The position numbers and the translations under genes are program-made. A stretch of 64,000 nucleotides of DNA from Branchiostoma lanceolatum (Eukaryota > Chordata > Leptocardii > Amphioxiformes > Branchiostomatidae): positions 11,062,734-11,126,733 of the forward strand of contig NC_089738.1 in the NCBI RefSeq assembly GCF_035083965.1, read 5' to 3'. Below are positions 1 to 11,300 of the stretch, piece by piece (position 1 is the first letter of the stretch; every line of letters begins with the position of its first letter). The notes below the pieces were generated by a model, which saw nothing but the letters and a program-made list of their open reading frames with translations, was not told the DNA's origin and did no database searches.

Positions 1-250
1 GCAATTACCAGTTGACAGACAAAATAAGGACTACTCTATCATATATGATATTTCTTCTACTTGGAAAAATAATAACTTATATACAAGTCAACAACTAATG
101 TCACTTATGTCAATCATAGTCTTTGTCACATGTATGCTTCCCATGTCTCTACCACGTGCATGTTTCCTAAGTCCACATACTTGCAATTAGCCTCTGTGCA
201 TGAATTTCCATTTTTGCAAGTAAACTTTCTATTTAACTATGCCTGCTTAC

Positions 251-1982
251 CAGCTGTAGCCCCATGTGTTTAGGACCAAACTTGACGTCAGTCACTGATG
301 TTCTACTGTCCACCAGGTTGGCTCTCTTTACCTGCACAGAACAATATCAAGAAAATGTTTTTAATGATCATAAGTATCATTAAATGGCTTATATAGCAGA
401 AGTAGAATTAGAAGCAGTTGTTGAAATATCATGTCTGTACATATATGGATTGTGGCGTCGTGTTGTCGTATCGGTTGGGGTGTTTGGCCCAGAACCCAGA
501 GGTCCTGGGTTCAAATCCCCTGACATACCATCAATGTTGTGCCCTTGGGTGTAAAAGTGGGCAGTTGGGGAGGTAAAAAGAGAGGGATGGGCTCTGCCTT
601 CCAATGCCGTGCCCTAGACACAGTGGATTAACAACCCACTGCCCCTACAGCCTAAAAAAGGCTATGGAACTACCTACCTACCAACATGTATGGTTATGTC
701 TATTACTGTCTTACCCAATGACTCTGCCCTCTTTGTGTGGATGCCAATGATTCACCAACTGTAAGAAAAATGGCAGAAAAGACAAACATCATTACCATAT
801 GATTCATCTATAGAGAAATAAAATAAGGAATATGTGTGAGTGGCAGTAACAGCAACATCAATACAAATTACCAGAGAGCTGCTTAGGCTGACCCAGTGCA
901 ATGACTTGTCTTCATTGTCAATAAATACTAATACAAAAATGTGAACAAAGGGAAGAGTTGCAAGATCACTTACGATGAACAATATTCTCATAGTTCACCT
1001 GTGTGTAGAGATTATTGCCAGCTAAAGAATACTTTGTCAGTTTGTACCAGAGCGGTCTAAACTGGAACAGTCCTACCTGATCGAAAATTCTACTCTACTC
1101 TACTCTACTCATAACTTTACAATTCTTCAACAACACCAAATGTTTTTGAGACAAAGTAGGAATTCATCAATAATCCCTTGACAAACTTTACTTCTTCGAA
1201 AATTTCTTAACCTTTAGCACACTTAAGTAGCCGTTTGTTACCCCATTCTCTATTGGTTACAGAGTTAGGCAGCAGGGAGAGGGTTAAGGTCTACAAAGAT
1301 GTCCTTTTCCTGGAGTCTTACCAACTTCCTCCCACACGGCAGCAGTACGGTCAAATGAACATGAGGCCAGGACCTGTCCAAACTCAGGATGAGCCCACGT
1401 CACCTTCCACACTGAGCCACTGTGGGTCTAATGGGGAGAAACAAAGTATGGCATGGGGCTATATTAGATTTTGCTCACATTTTATTTACGGTAAATTATG
1501 CACAGCACACAGAATATTTCCTTGGTACCTAAAGTTTTAGGTTAGTGTGATATGTTAATAAAAAATTCGAGCACTATCTGGCTATGTACGTTACATTGTA
1601 TGTGCGGGCATGAACAACACGAATGTGTTTTTCACTTTACAATGTAATTTTTTTTCTTGTTTTACCAAAAAGGAGAAAAAACAATCCTTATTTACCTTCC
1701 AGCTTGCTGTGCATTGCCATTCTCCATCGTCTGTAAGATCCCACACCTTAAAGGAACAAATTAACTGTCAAACGACAATCACACATGACTTGAGCATTAA
1801 AGAAAATGATAACTATAAAAACTATAAACATGAGGGCACACGAAAGTACCCCCCTCCCCATCAGAATGTACCTTTATGGTCTGGTCGCTTGAGCAAGTGG
1901 CCATCCTTCGGCCGTGGAAATCGTACGAGACATCGTGGATCAGGTCCTTGTGTTCTGCAGAAATACTGCGAGCGACATACAT
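251..1982 (-). CDS. SEH1L: Nucleoporin SEH1 (Y complex / GATOR2 WD40 protein), 5' part only
   Basis: Five consecutive coding exons on the minus strand give the first 131 residues: 1982-1872, 1746-1696, 1427-1322, 758-715 and 331-251. All have AG/GT borders and compatible phases. The protein opens [20 protein letters not shown] and includes [47 protein letters not shown] and [19 protein letters not shown], which match animal SEH1 nearly residue for residue. SEH1 is a small WD40 beta-propeller. It sits in the Nup107-160 (Y) complex of the nuclear pore and, with SEC13, in GATOR2, which regulates TORC1. Only the first two to three blades are present; the rest lies beyond the left edge. I found no further exon in 1-250. 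The gene is transcribed away from ELP2. The ATG at 1982 aligns with the start of known SEH1 proteins. Confidence 0.93.
447..682 (+). mobile_element. tRNA-derived SINE, family A, copy 1
   Basis: This copy shares long near-identical stretches with 6581-6860: GTGTTTGGCCCAGAACCCAG, then a B-box-like GGGTTCAAATCCCCTGACAT, then GATGTTGTGCCCTTGGG, and the 3' end CTGCCCCTACAGCC followed by GGCTATGGAACTACC. It lies inside a SEH1 intron, opposite to the direction of SEH1 transcription. Relative to the other copy it lacks a segment after CCCTTGGG. Confidence 0.7.
1211..1283 (+). mobile_element. 73-bp TTAA-flanked short repeat, copy 1
   Basis: It begins CCTTTAGCACACTTAAGTAG, ends GGCAGCAGGGAGAGGG, and is flanked on both sides by TTAA. 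It belongs with the copies at 4566, 14187 and 33084. It lies in SEH1 intron 3. Confidence 0.6.
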
Positions 1983-2342
1983 GGCTCACACGTGGCTGAA
2001 CCACTGCTATGGTGTGTTTTAGACCTTTTTCAACGAGAGAAACGCGCCAAAATACAGTAAATCACGACTTCGTCAGAGTAACGCATGACGGGAAGATGGG
2101 AGGAAACCATTATTGGCATAGGGATATACGATCAAAAATCGCTTTTTACTATTCAAAATAGATAATCTACAAACAGACAATACAGATAAATAATTGTAAT
2201 TAGTGCAGATTATATATTGTAACATATCATATTCTATAGCCACTGTACAGAAATCTGTTTGATACAAACAAAAGAAGAAGGAGAAGACAGAGCTGGGCCT
2301 AGTTATGATGGACTGGTCCTGGTTAGTTAATAGGTAAGCAAG
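1983..2342. promoter_or_regulatory. Probable shared divergent promoter of SEH1 and ELP2
   Basis: The start codons of SEH1 (minus strand, 1982) and ELP2 (plus strand, 2343) are only 360 bp apart and face away from each other. Both 5' untranslated regions and core promoters must fit here unless an upstream noncoding exon lies elsewhere. I see no TATA box well placed for either gene. Promoter activity is inferred from geometry, not shown. Confidence 0.6.
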
Positions 2343-5300
2343 ATGGCGGCGCACGGTGGTGTAGAAACGTGTTTTATCTCGGCGGCCTGTAACCGGTCTC
2401 CCTTCAGCCTGTCCTGGGGACGGAACGGGCTCGTCTTGTACGGAAGCGGCAACCTGGTGGCCGTGTATCAACCCAAGGTAGTGTCACAGCTGGGAATAAC
2501 TTACTATTGGGTAGAGAAAGTACAATGTATCCATAATTTTGCACAGACACACACTCCAACTTTACGTGCACTTCCGGTTTTGTGTATTGTACGCAGCCCT
2601 CTTACAGAAAAAAACGCCTCCCATCTTTTAGGTTCCGCTCTTGTGTACAAAAATAGTGTTGAGTCCACTGTGCCCACATATATAATTTTGCATATTCCTG
2701 ATACCTGTCCTTCATGTATTGGATGCTTGCATCCTACACAAAACTATTGAGTAATTGAAAGTGCCATAGATGCCCAAGCTCAGTTACAAATTATTTAAGA
2801 AACTTACAGATCAGTTGATACACTGAAGATTTTTTCATAACATTTATGATACCAAGGGACACAGGACACTGGACCCCCATTTTACGTCTCTTCTGAAAGA
2901 CAGGTGAAGCTCCCTCCAACAATGATACCTTTCCCGGATTTGAACCGGGGTCTCCCAGTTACCAACTATTACTAGTATAGTTGGTAGAGTCTAACTGGGA
3001 GACCGTATTATGTGCTCATTCATATATATGCTTTGTAACCACCCTCCTGTGATTCCCCAGAATGGTGAGGAGTCTGGTGCAGTTCTGCAGACTCTCAGTC
3101 AGCACACAGCCAAAGTGACCTGTGTCAGGTGGATCCCCAAGGGAAATGGAGGTAGGTTTGATTTTTTTTGGCAATGCCTCAGGGATGGAGCTTTTTACTG
3201 TGATATTATGATTGAACTGCTGATATTCAGAAAATTCCAAAAGAAAGCGAATCTGTGCAACATGAATTTTAAAATGGGGTAATGATATAACCTTCTGGTT
3301 TTGTGTTACAGAGCCTTCTGATGAGTTTGTTGTTGGATCGGCTGACAAAACAGCGTCACTCTGGAGAAGACGAGAGTCAAAGGTAGGCCAAACTTCAGTT
3401 TTATCCCAGAGGTCATAGGTTGAAAACTCGGTGATGATGATGATTAATACAGCAATATGGTGATACATGTACTTTGATTGTTGTTTTGTTACTTACCTTG
3501 TAGTGCCTAGTGGCACATAGGGCAGCAAGTTTCCTTACTGATGCAATAAAAGGGTATATTTTATGGGGAGCGGTTGCTAGCACCTCCTCGAACACGGAAC
3601 ACCCAATGTATGTCCATTCAGAAAGATGAGTGCAGCTCCAACCAAGATGTCTTGTCCCTGGGGTCTCCCAGGTACCAACTAATTGGAACCAGGAGCTCAA
3701 CTGTGATGCTGCTACCAGTTGAGCTACAGGGACATCCCTAGATGATACTTTGGAAGGAACTTTAAATCTTTGTTCCTGAGTTCGAGAAGATATTCGCATG
3801 TTAAAGATTCCACCACACCTGTTGATAAGACTAATTTGCCCTGGTATCTTCTGGGCAAATTGTCAAGGACATTAAGGCTTATGTCCTCTCTCCCGTCACT
3901 CTGTATCTTTTTGTCACATATTTGTAAATGAGAGCTTGTCCTCTTCCTACAGTTTGAGGTTGTGTCTGTGTTACGAGGACACAGTGCAGCAGTAACCATC
4001 GCTGAAGCCATGTACGTGCCATCTAACAAGGATGAGTTCTCGACACTGCTGGTCACCTCATCTGTGGACTCAACTGTCAGAATATGGGAGAAGAAACAAG
4101 GGAGTGGTACGTCTGGTGCTATATATAAGCACAGGTCACATGTTAACAATCATATACATATAAAACTACATATAAATACTAGTATACTCTAGTACTTTCG
4201 GCTTCCTTTCATTTCTTGGCAATTGTATCACACTTAATGATTCCAACTCTAAAAGTTTTAAAAAGTCTCTGATAATATGCTTATAATGTAAGCTGAACTG
4301 CATAATCCTTTTTTTTCCTCATGTTCTTTTAGATGAGGTGACCTGCCTGCAGACAGTCAGCTGTGGGAACAGCTTTGCCCTTGACCTTGCCCTGTACACC
4401 CTCCCCACCACGTCTGTACCTGTCCTAGCCTGTGGATGGGACGACGACAGAATACACCTCTGGGTCGGACAGGGGGAGGGTTTCAGAGAAGTGGCAACCC
4501 TAAAGGGGCACGAAGACTGGGTCCGAGGAGTGGAGTTCACAGCCAATGGTGGGCAGTATTCTTAACCTTTAGCACTCTGAAGTAGCACTTTGGTACTCAA
4601 TCCCCTATTGGTAACAGAGTTAGGCAGCAGGGAGAAGGTTAAGATTTAGTTTGCTGACGATATCAAGGTCTCATTTGTTTGCATCTTGGGCAATGTAAAA
4701 AAACAAGTGTCTTACATGTATGCATTCCTAATGAACCTACAAGAAATGTACCAATATCAGTCAATCTATGTTGAGCATGTTTACCCTACATCGTGAGAAA
4801 AAAATGCCAGCAACCTCAAACCACACAATCCTTGTTTATGGCAATTATAAACTGCAATTAGCTACAACCCACAATAGGCACTTTCCCTGAAATGGACATG
4901 GTTGAGTTATATTTTGTCAAGTCATCTACAAAAAATATTTCAATTTCTTGTTTCATCTGTTGCCTCTCAGATGATGGTGACCTGCTATTGGCCAGCTGCG
5001 GACAGGACTGCTTCATCAGAGTCTGGAAGATTACATTACAGCATGGGGAGGAACAGGTTGCTGAAGATGAAATCAGAGTCAAGGAGAAGTCATTTACCAT
5101 CCAGCATGGAGGTACTGAACATTCTTACAGTTACCTTTTTTAAATTACATTTCTGAAATAGAGAATGGAAAATAAGATATTTAGAGCCTTAAAGCTTGAT
5201 GCGCTGTATTGTTATCTATAAATAAGTATCTTTTTCTTTGATATATAAATCTTGAAATGTGTGTGGTGGTTTTATTTTTGCTGTGTCTCTCGATTGCAAA

Positions 5301-8300
5301 ATCATGACACCACGAATATGTGTTTTATGCCACAGTGTTGTTTCAACCGTTAACTTAAAACAACACGAAAAACACTATTCCTCTCTAGCTCTTACTATGA
5401 AATTACATCTATGCTCAAAATAACTGAATTTACAGTAATGTACACCTTTTCTGAGAATGTTGAATCATCCAATGGAGAAATGCCTTAACATGTTGTTACG
5501 ATATGATGAAACTTGTGACTAATGATTCCTTGTGTTATTGTTGAACAGACAAAAGCCAAAGCTATGCTGTGGTACTGGAGGCAGTGCTGTCTGGCCATGA
5601 AAACTGGATATACGGAGTACACTGGCAACCTGCAGTCTTCAATGGTAAGAGTCAGGTCCAATCATTTTTGTGTGTCACTGTGTGTTTGCTTTTTTGTTCG
5701 AAGAAAAGACTGAACCTTTATTTATTCATTACAAGCTCAAATTGGCCTGCAGGACACTTTTCAGCTTTTTATTGAGGTCATGAAGGAAGTGGTAAGGGTC
5801 AGACAAAAGGTTAACAAGAAACAGAGTACATGATTTAATGAGTTCTTAAGTTTTGTTCACAAGGATGATATTCTTTTAGTCATAGCATAACCACTCCTAC
5901 CGAACAGCATGGCATGTGAGATTATCAATAATATACATGTATCTGCCACTACAATATTAGTATGCTGTGAACCTACAATTGTAATGTTGTTTTTATGTGT
6001 TATTCATGTATGTCAAGGGCACCATTGTAAAGCAGTGCAAAGTCATTGAGCTGGTCTGCCAAGGCTAAAAAAACTGAAATAGAGAAATAGATACCCAATG
6101 GGGGGTGTTAAAGATCCACTACAGTTATTAACACAGACTCCAAGGTCTTCCAATCATTGTCAATTATGATATTTCAAGATGTATAGAAATGGGTCTCTAA
6201 AGTCTGTTCTTGTCTGTTTCAGACGGCAGTCGACACCAGCCCCTGTGCCTGCTCTCAGCCTCCATGGACAAGACCATGATCTTATGGAAACCAGATCCAG
6301 GCTCAGGGATCTGGCTGGATCAGGTCTGGATCATCTCAGTCTGTTTTCGCAGATTTCGCTTAGATTTCTGTATGATGCACACATACATCACCAGTAACCT
6401 GGACACTTGGAAATCAAATTATAGAGGATTAGCTGTGGATTCCCAAGAACTTTGAATTGAACTTTGAGAATTTATGGCACATTTGCAAATGCTAGCATAC
6501 ATCCCTGTCATGCCTTACTTATAATCTGTTGGGAGCACAAAGACAAATTCTGGACATCAGTTAAATATACATGTATTCCATGGTGGCGTGGTGTTGGCTT
6601 CAAGTTCAGGTGTTTGGCCCAGAACCCAGAAGTCCTGGGTTCGAATCCCCTGACATGCCACCGATGTTGTGCCCTTGGGAAAGGCACCTTATGTGACTTT
6701 CCTCACTCCACCCAGGTGTAAAAATGACTTGGTTTGGGAGGTTAAAGGTGGTGGAAGGAGAGAGTTGGGCTCCACCTTCTAATGTCCTGCCCTAGACACA
6801 ATGGATAACAACCCACTGCCCCTACGGCCTCAAAATGGCTATGGGACTACCTTTTTTTAATGCTTGCCATGTGTTTAGGATCGTGTTGGAGAGGTCGGAG
6901 GGAACACTCTGGGGTTCCTGGGGTGTCAGTTCAGCCCAGATGGACAGTCCATCATTGCTCATGGTTTCCAGGGGGCCCTACATCTGTGGCACCACGTGGA
7001 GCTCACACAGCAGGTATGGGACACACTGACTATGAAACCCTACCATTTTTAGCCTGGATACCAGACCCCCATATCTTGTGGGTGGTGGGGGTCACACAAT
7101 AGATATTTCCGAGATTGGGGGTCTGGTATCCAGGCTACACCACTTTATTTTCAGATATTAAGTTTAAGTTGAAAACCTCATTGACCGATTTCAAGAGTTA
7201 GAAAATCACTGGATATAGTAGCAAGGTTTTTTACTCGCAACCACACTTGACAATATATATGTTGGTCATCATTCAAGTTTTCCTCTTAAGACTGTGAAAG
7301 AATGTAGTTGAAGATTCAAGCTATCCTCTCAAAACTTAAAGAATATAGTCAGATTCAAGTTTTCCTCTTTTTAACTTTAAGGATAAGAGTGTTCTTTATT
7401 CACAACCACATATACAATTTACAAGAGCCCGGATGTTTCTGAGAAGAGTGACGAGACCTACATTTGTAGCTGCAGAGAGAAGTTCAAGCGGTCATTATTG
7501 CACTAAGGAAGATGACACTGATGGTCCCCAAAATACCGGTTCTTGTAAACACATGTTGATGTGGTTGTGAATAAAAATAACCTTATTATCCTTTAAGTTA
7601 AAAAGTTAAAGAGAAAACTTGAAAACAATTTTCAGATTCTGTCCCCGAAACTGATCATAATTTTTCTGTTTAGTCCAATAACCAACAAATGAAATTGCTA
7701 TGGCCTAATCTGTCCGTGACACGTTTATCTATCCCTCTTTAACACAACATCCCCCACACCAAGCAATATCTACATAATAATCATATTAGTTGCTGTTCCT
7801 TGTTCATGTACCATGCTTACCTTGTATATCAGGGATGACATTTACATGTTAGAGATAATGTGGTCCATACTGTTGCTATTCTGGAGTATGGTTTTCATTA
7901 AAGCCTTGTTTCTAGGTTCAGACAAGTATAATAGCCTGGAGTTACCTGTCTTATAGCTTGGTAACCATCTCATCGGGAGCTCCCTGGTAGCCTGCCCAAG
8001 TCTATTAGCGCACGCCAGGGCTGTCAAAAAAAGCTAATGATTAATGAGAAATTAAGTACTCCAACTCAAAATATTCATTCACTGAAACTTTTTTAGTTTG
8101 AGGACAGTCTATTTCTTATTATGTAATTTATATACTCAGATGAACTTTCATGCTTATATAAAACCTATGCTTAGTAGGATTGGGACTGTATAAAACACCC
8201 CTAGGCCAGTCCGTGGAGAAGGGTTACCAGGCTAACCTACACTTTATGTCTGTCTTACTGTATGAATGTTTCAACTCTTAGAAAATTTATGATCTAATAG

Positions 8301-11300
8301 TGAGCTATGCCCAAATGGTTATTTTTAGCATGTGCGCCAATACAATTTATATGATTGTACAAGTCATCATAGTTAGGGAGTGTCATCATAGTTAGTTCCA
8401 GGAAAGCCTGACACTCAGGCTGCATTAACGTTTCCCTTTACCAGAAAATGTGCTGTTCTGTCTCCCAGACTAGCTGGGAGCCTGGCGTGACAGTTGGAGG
8501 TCACTTTGATGGCGTGGAGGACATAGCCTGGGACCCAGACGGTGGGGAGTTCCTACTGAGTGTTAGCCTGGACAGGACCACCAGACTATTCGCACCCTGG
8601 AGAAGGGAAGGACTCAAGGTAGAGATTTTATCTTCCAGAGTCAAGGTCAAACTTTGTTGATAATCAAAAGGTACCTTTTGGTAGAATCAGAGTTGATACA
8701 AGCCAAAAAGGATCATAATGAAATTATAGGAAGGAAATATGCACAGGTTTCAGTGTCAAAGAATACTACACAAGCAAGTCATTAGTCCAATTTTACCTAA
8801 TTGATTACCTGACCTACAGCCTTCTTTGATGTACAGTCAAACCTGCCTAGGCGACCACCTTTTCAACGCGACCACCTGGCCATGGCGATCGCTTTTTCTC
8901 GGTCCCGAAAATTTTCCCCATAGGCACAAGCATTAAGCTGCCTGCCCAAGGCGACCACCCGTCCAACGCGACCGCGACCGCCACGAATTGGGACCGCACA
9001 GAGCACAATCCCTGCCCATGGCGGTCGCCTAATTTTCAAGCGTGTGGTGACATCAGATCATTTTGCTGTCGGATTTCACGGAAATGTTTTCAAGACTTTA
9101 AAGGACAAAAATAAGATCAAAAATATATGGAATAGCAATGTTATACCATCGATTCCTCCATGAAGTGTTTTAATAAAACGTTCCCCCTATAAACATTGTA
9201 AAGACAAATGTTTGTGATGTTGTTGTGCCTATCGTAATCTTATAGTTTAACGTGAACTCAGTTTCGTTTAAACTCAACTTTCAAAACGAATACGTAGTGC
9301 ATGGCGTCCAAAAGGCAGATTTCACAGAAATTACTATCTATTTCTTGTATTTTCAACAAAAATGTGTCTGTATCTTGCTAAATTCCGCCGAAAAATGACT
9401 TCGCGGCGGGCAAAACATCAGGCGAGAAATGTTGTTCCTTGGTCCCGACGCCATCTTGGATTTCGGGCGGCCCGGATTTGGCGTACCGCTGACCTTTGTA
9501 AAACACGATGATTTTGTGTATGAACATTTACGAATACTCTAGTTATTGGTGAAAATCAAAATTCTTATTTTCTTTTTATTTCCATGAATCTCACAAACCT
9601 TTATTGGACGCTGTGCGTTCTGCTGCACTGACTTACCCTTCGATGCGGTGGTACAGAGCTTCGCGGCGCGGCGCGACGAAATCACCGTTTTCATCTTTAG
9701 TTGTCAGATCGAAAATTTTTTGACCCTCAGGTTCATCCAGCGGTCGGCGACCCAAAAAAGGCTGGGACCAGCAGGCGTTTTCTAGGGATCTGTCTTAGGC
9801 CTTAAAACTTCGATGATGTGCGTGCCTTGTTTGTACTATTCAATGTAACGTGTGAATGCGGTAGGGCGCTGCGAGATCATCGAGGCAACCATCGTTTTGT
9901 AGTCAAAATTATGACGAAAATTTGGACACGATGTAGCGGTATACAATTATTACATCGATAACGGAAAATGTAATTTTTGTAGGATCTTTCTGTCAATGAG
10001 AATTGAACCTGGTGAGGGTCATGCTGTCTAAATTCACATAATTTTTTCATCATTTACGTACTGTATTTGAAAACCTCGACCTGGAAACATGTGAGTGGAA
10101 TCCTCTTCATGGCGACCACCTGTCCATCGCGACCGTTTTTGCCCGGTCCGCCGGGTGGTCGCCTTGGGCAGGTTTGACTGTAGCTAATAGTAATACCCAA
10201 AGAATTTGGTTAACGGCAGCTTGCACATCTAACCCTCTCGAGACAGGGACCAACAGATGACAAACGAGTGAGTGAGTGAGTGTGAGAGTGAGTAAGTGTG
10301 AGAGTGAGTGAGTGTGTGAGAGTGAATGAGTGAGTGAGTGAGTGAGTGAGCGAGCGAGCGAGCGAGCGAGCGAGCGAGCGAGCGAGCGTGCGTGCGTGCG
10401 TGCATGAGTGAGTGAGCGAGCGAGCCAGTGATATATAAGTTTCCAATGATGACACTCACTATCTTTATGTGTGCTGATTCAGCCCCAGTGGCATGAGCTA
10501 GGGAGGCCACAGATCCATGGGTACGCCATCAACTGCCTGGCCATGGTTAATAGGTACCAGTTTGTGTCAGGAGGAGATGAGAAGGTTCTCCGTGTCTTCG
10601 ATGCCCCGAAGAACTTCCTTCAGAACCTGAAGAATGTAGCAGGGGTGGACATCTCCAAGGACATGGCTGCAAGAGTAAGTTTCTGAAACCTTTAATTCCG
10701 TGAATTTGCAGTTTCCCTGCCCTGCATAAGTCCATAGCCTGGCATCCAGTCATCTTCAGCTTGTGTACATCCACCAACAGTTGCCTCCCTGCAAAGTGGA
10801 GTGGACACAAGCTGAAAATGGCTGGATGCTGGGCTAGGAAGTCTATGTTTTATAGAATGTTAAACTTTTCATTTTTTTAAAGAATTAAGCAAAGTCACTG
10901 TTAGGTGCAGATGACTAAATGGATTTTTTTTTCACCATTAGCATGAAAGTTTTTTTCATCTCGTTCATTTCAAAAGAAATATAATGTACAGTCAAACCTG
11001 TATTAGCGGTCACCTTTGCATAGCGGCCACCTGCCCATAGTGGTCACTTTTTGTCGGTCCCTTGGATTTTTCCCATTGACATAAGCATTAAGAATTAGGC
11101 TATAGCGGCCACCTGTCCAACGCGGTCGCGGCCAGACGATTTTCGGTCCCGCGAGTACAGTAACACTGCCGATAACGGTCCCGGCGCGCCGGTAGAAGCC
11201 GCATCGCCACCGCACGCCGGGTTCAAAATCTTCATTTTTTTCACGCCGTTATCAAATTTATGTGGACTCAAATGGATAGGATAATAATAAAGAAAGCCAG

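Noticed and set aside
892-945. Possible SEH1 exon with a [16 protein letters not shown] reading
   Set aside because: The required exon (GES...RGQSHW) was found at 715-758 with correct splice sites and phase. This stretch does not align.
6625-6660. tRNA-like B-box sequence GGGTTCGAATCCCC
   Set aside because: It lies inside a SINE that has a second copy at 447-682. No full cloverleaf can be folded, so it is not called a tRNA gene.
7943-8233. Possible larger TAGCCTGG...CCAGGCTA element
   Set aside because: The ends fit, but the flanks show no convincing 9-bp repeat and the arms beyond about 15 bp do not pair.
10265-10435. Ser/Leu/Thr/His- and Ala/Arg-rich open frames
   Set aside because: Translation of the GAGT/GAGC microsatellite.
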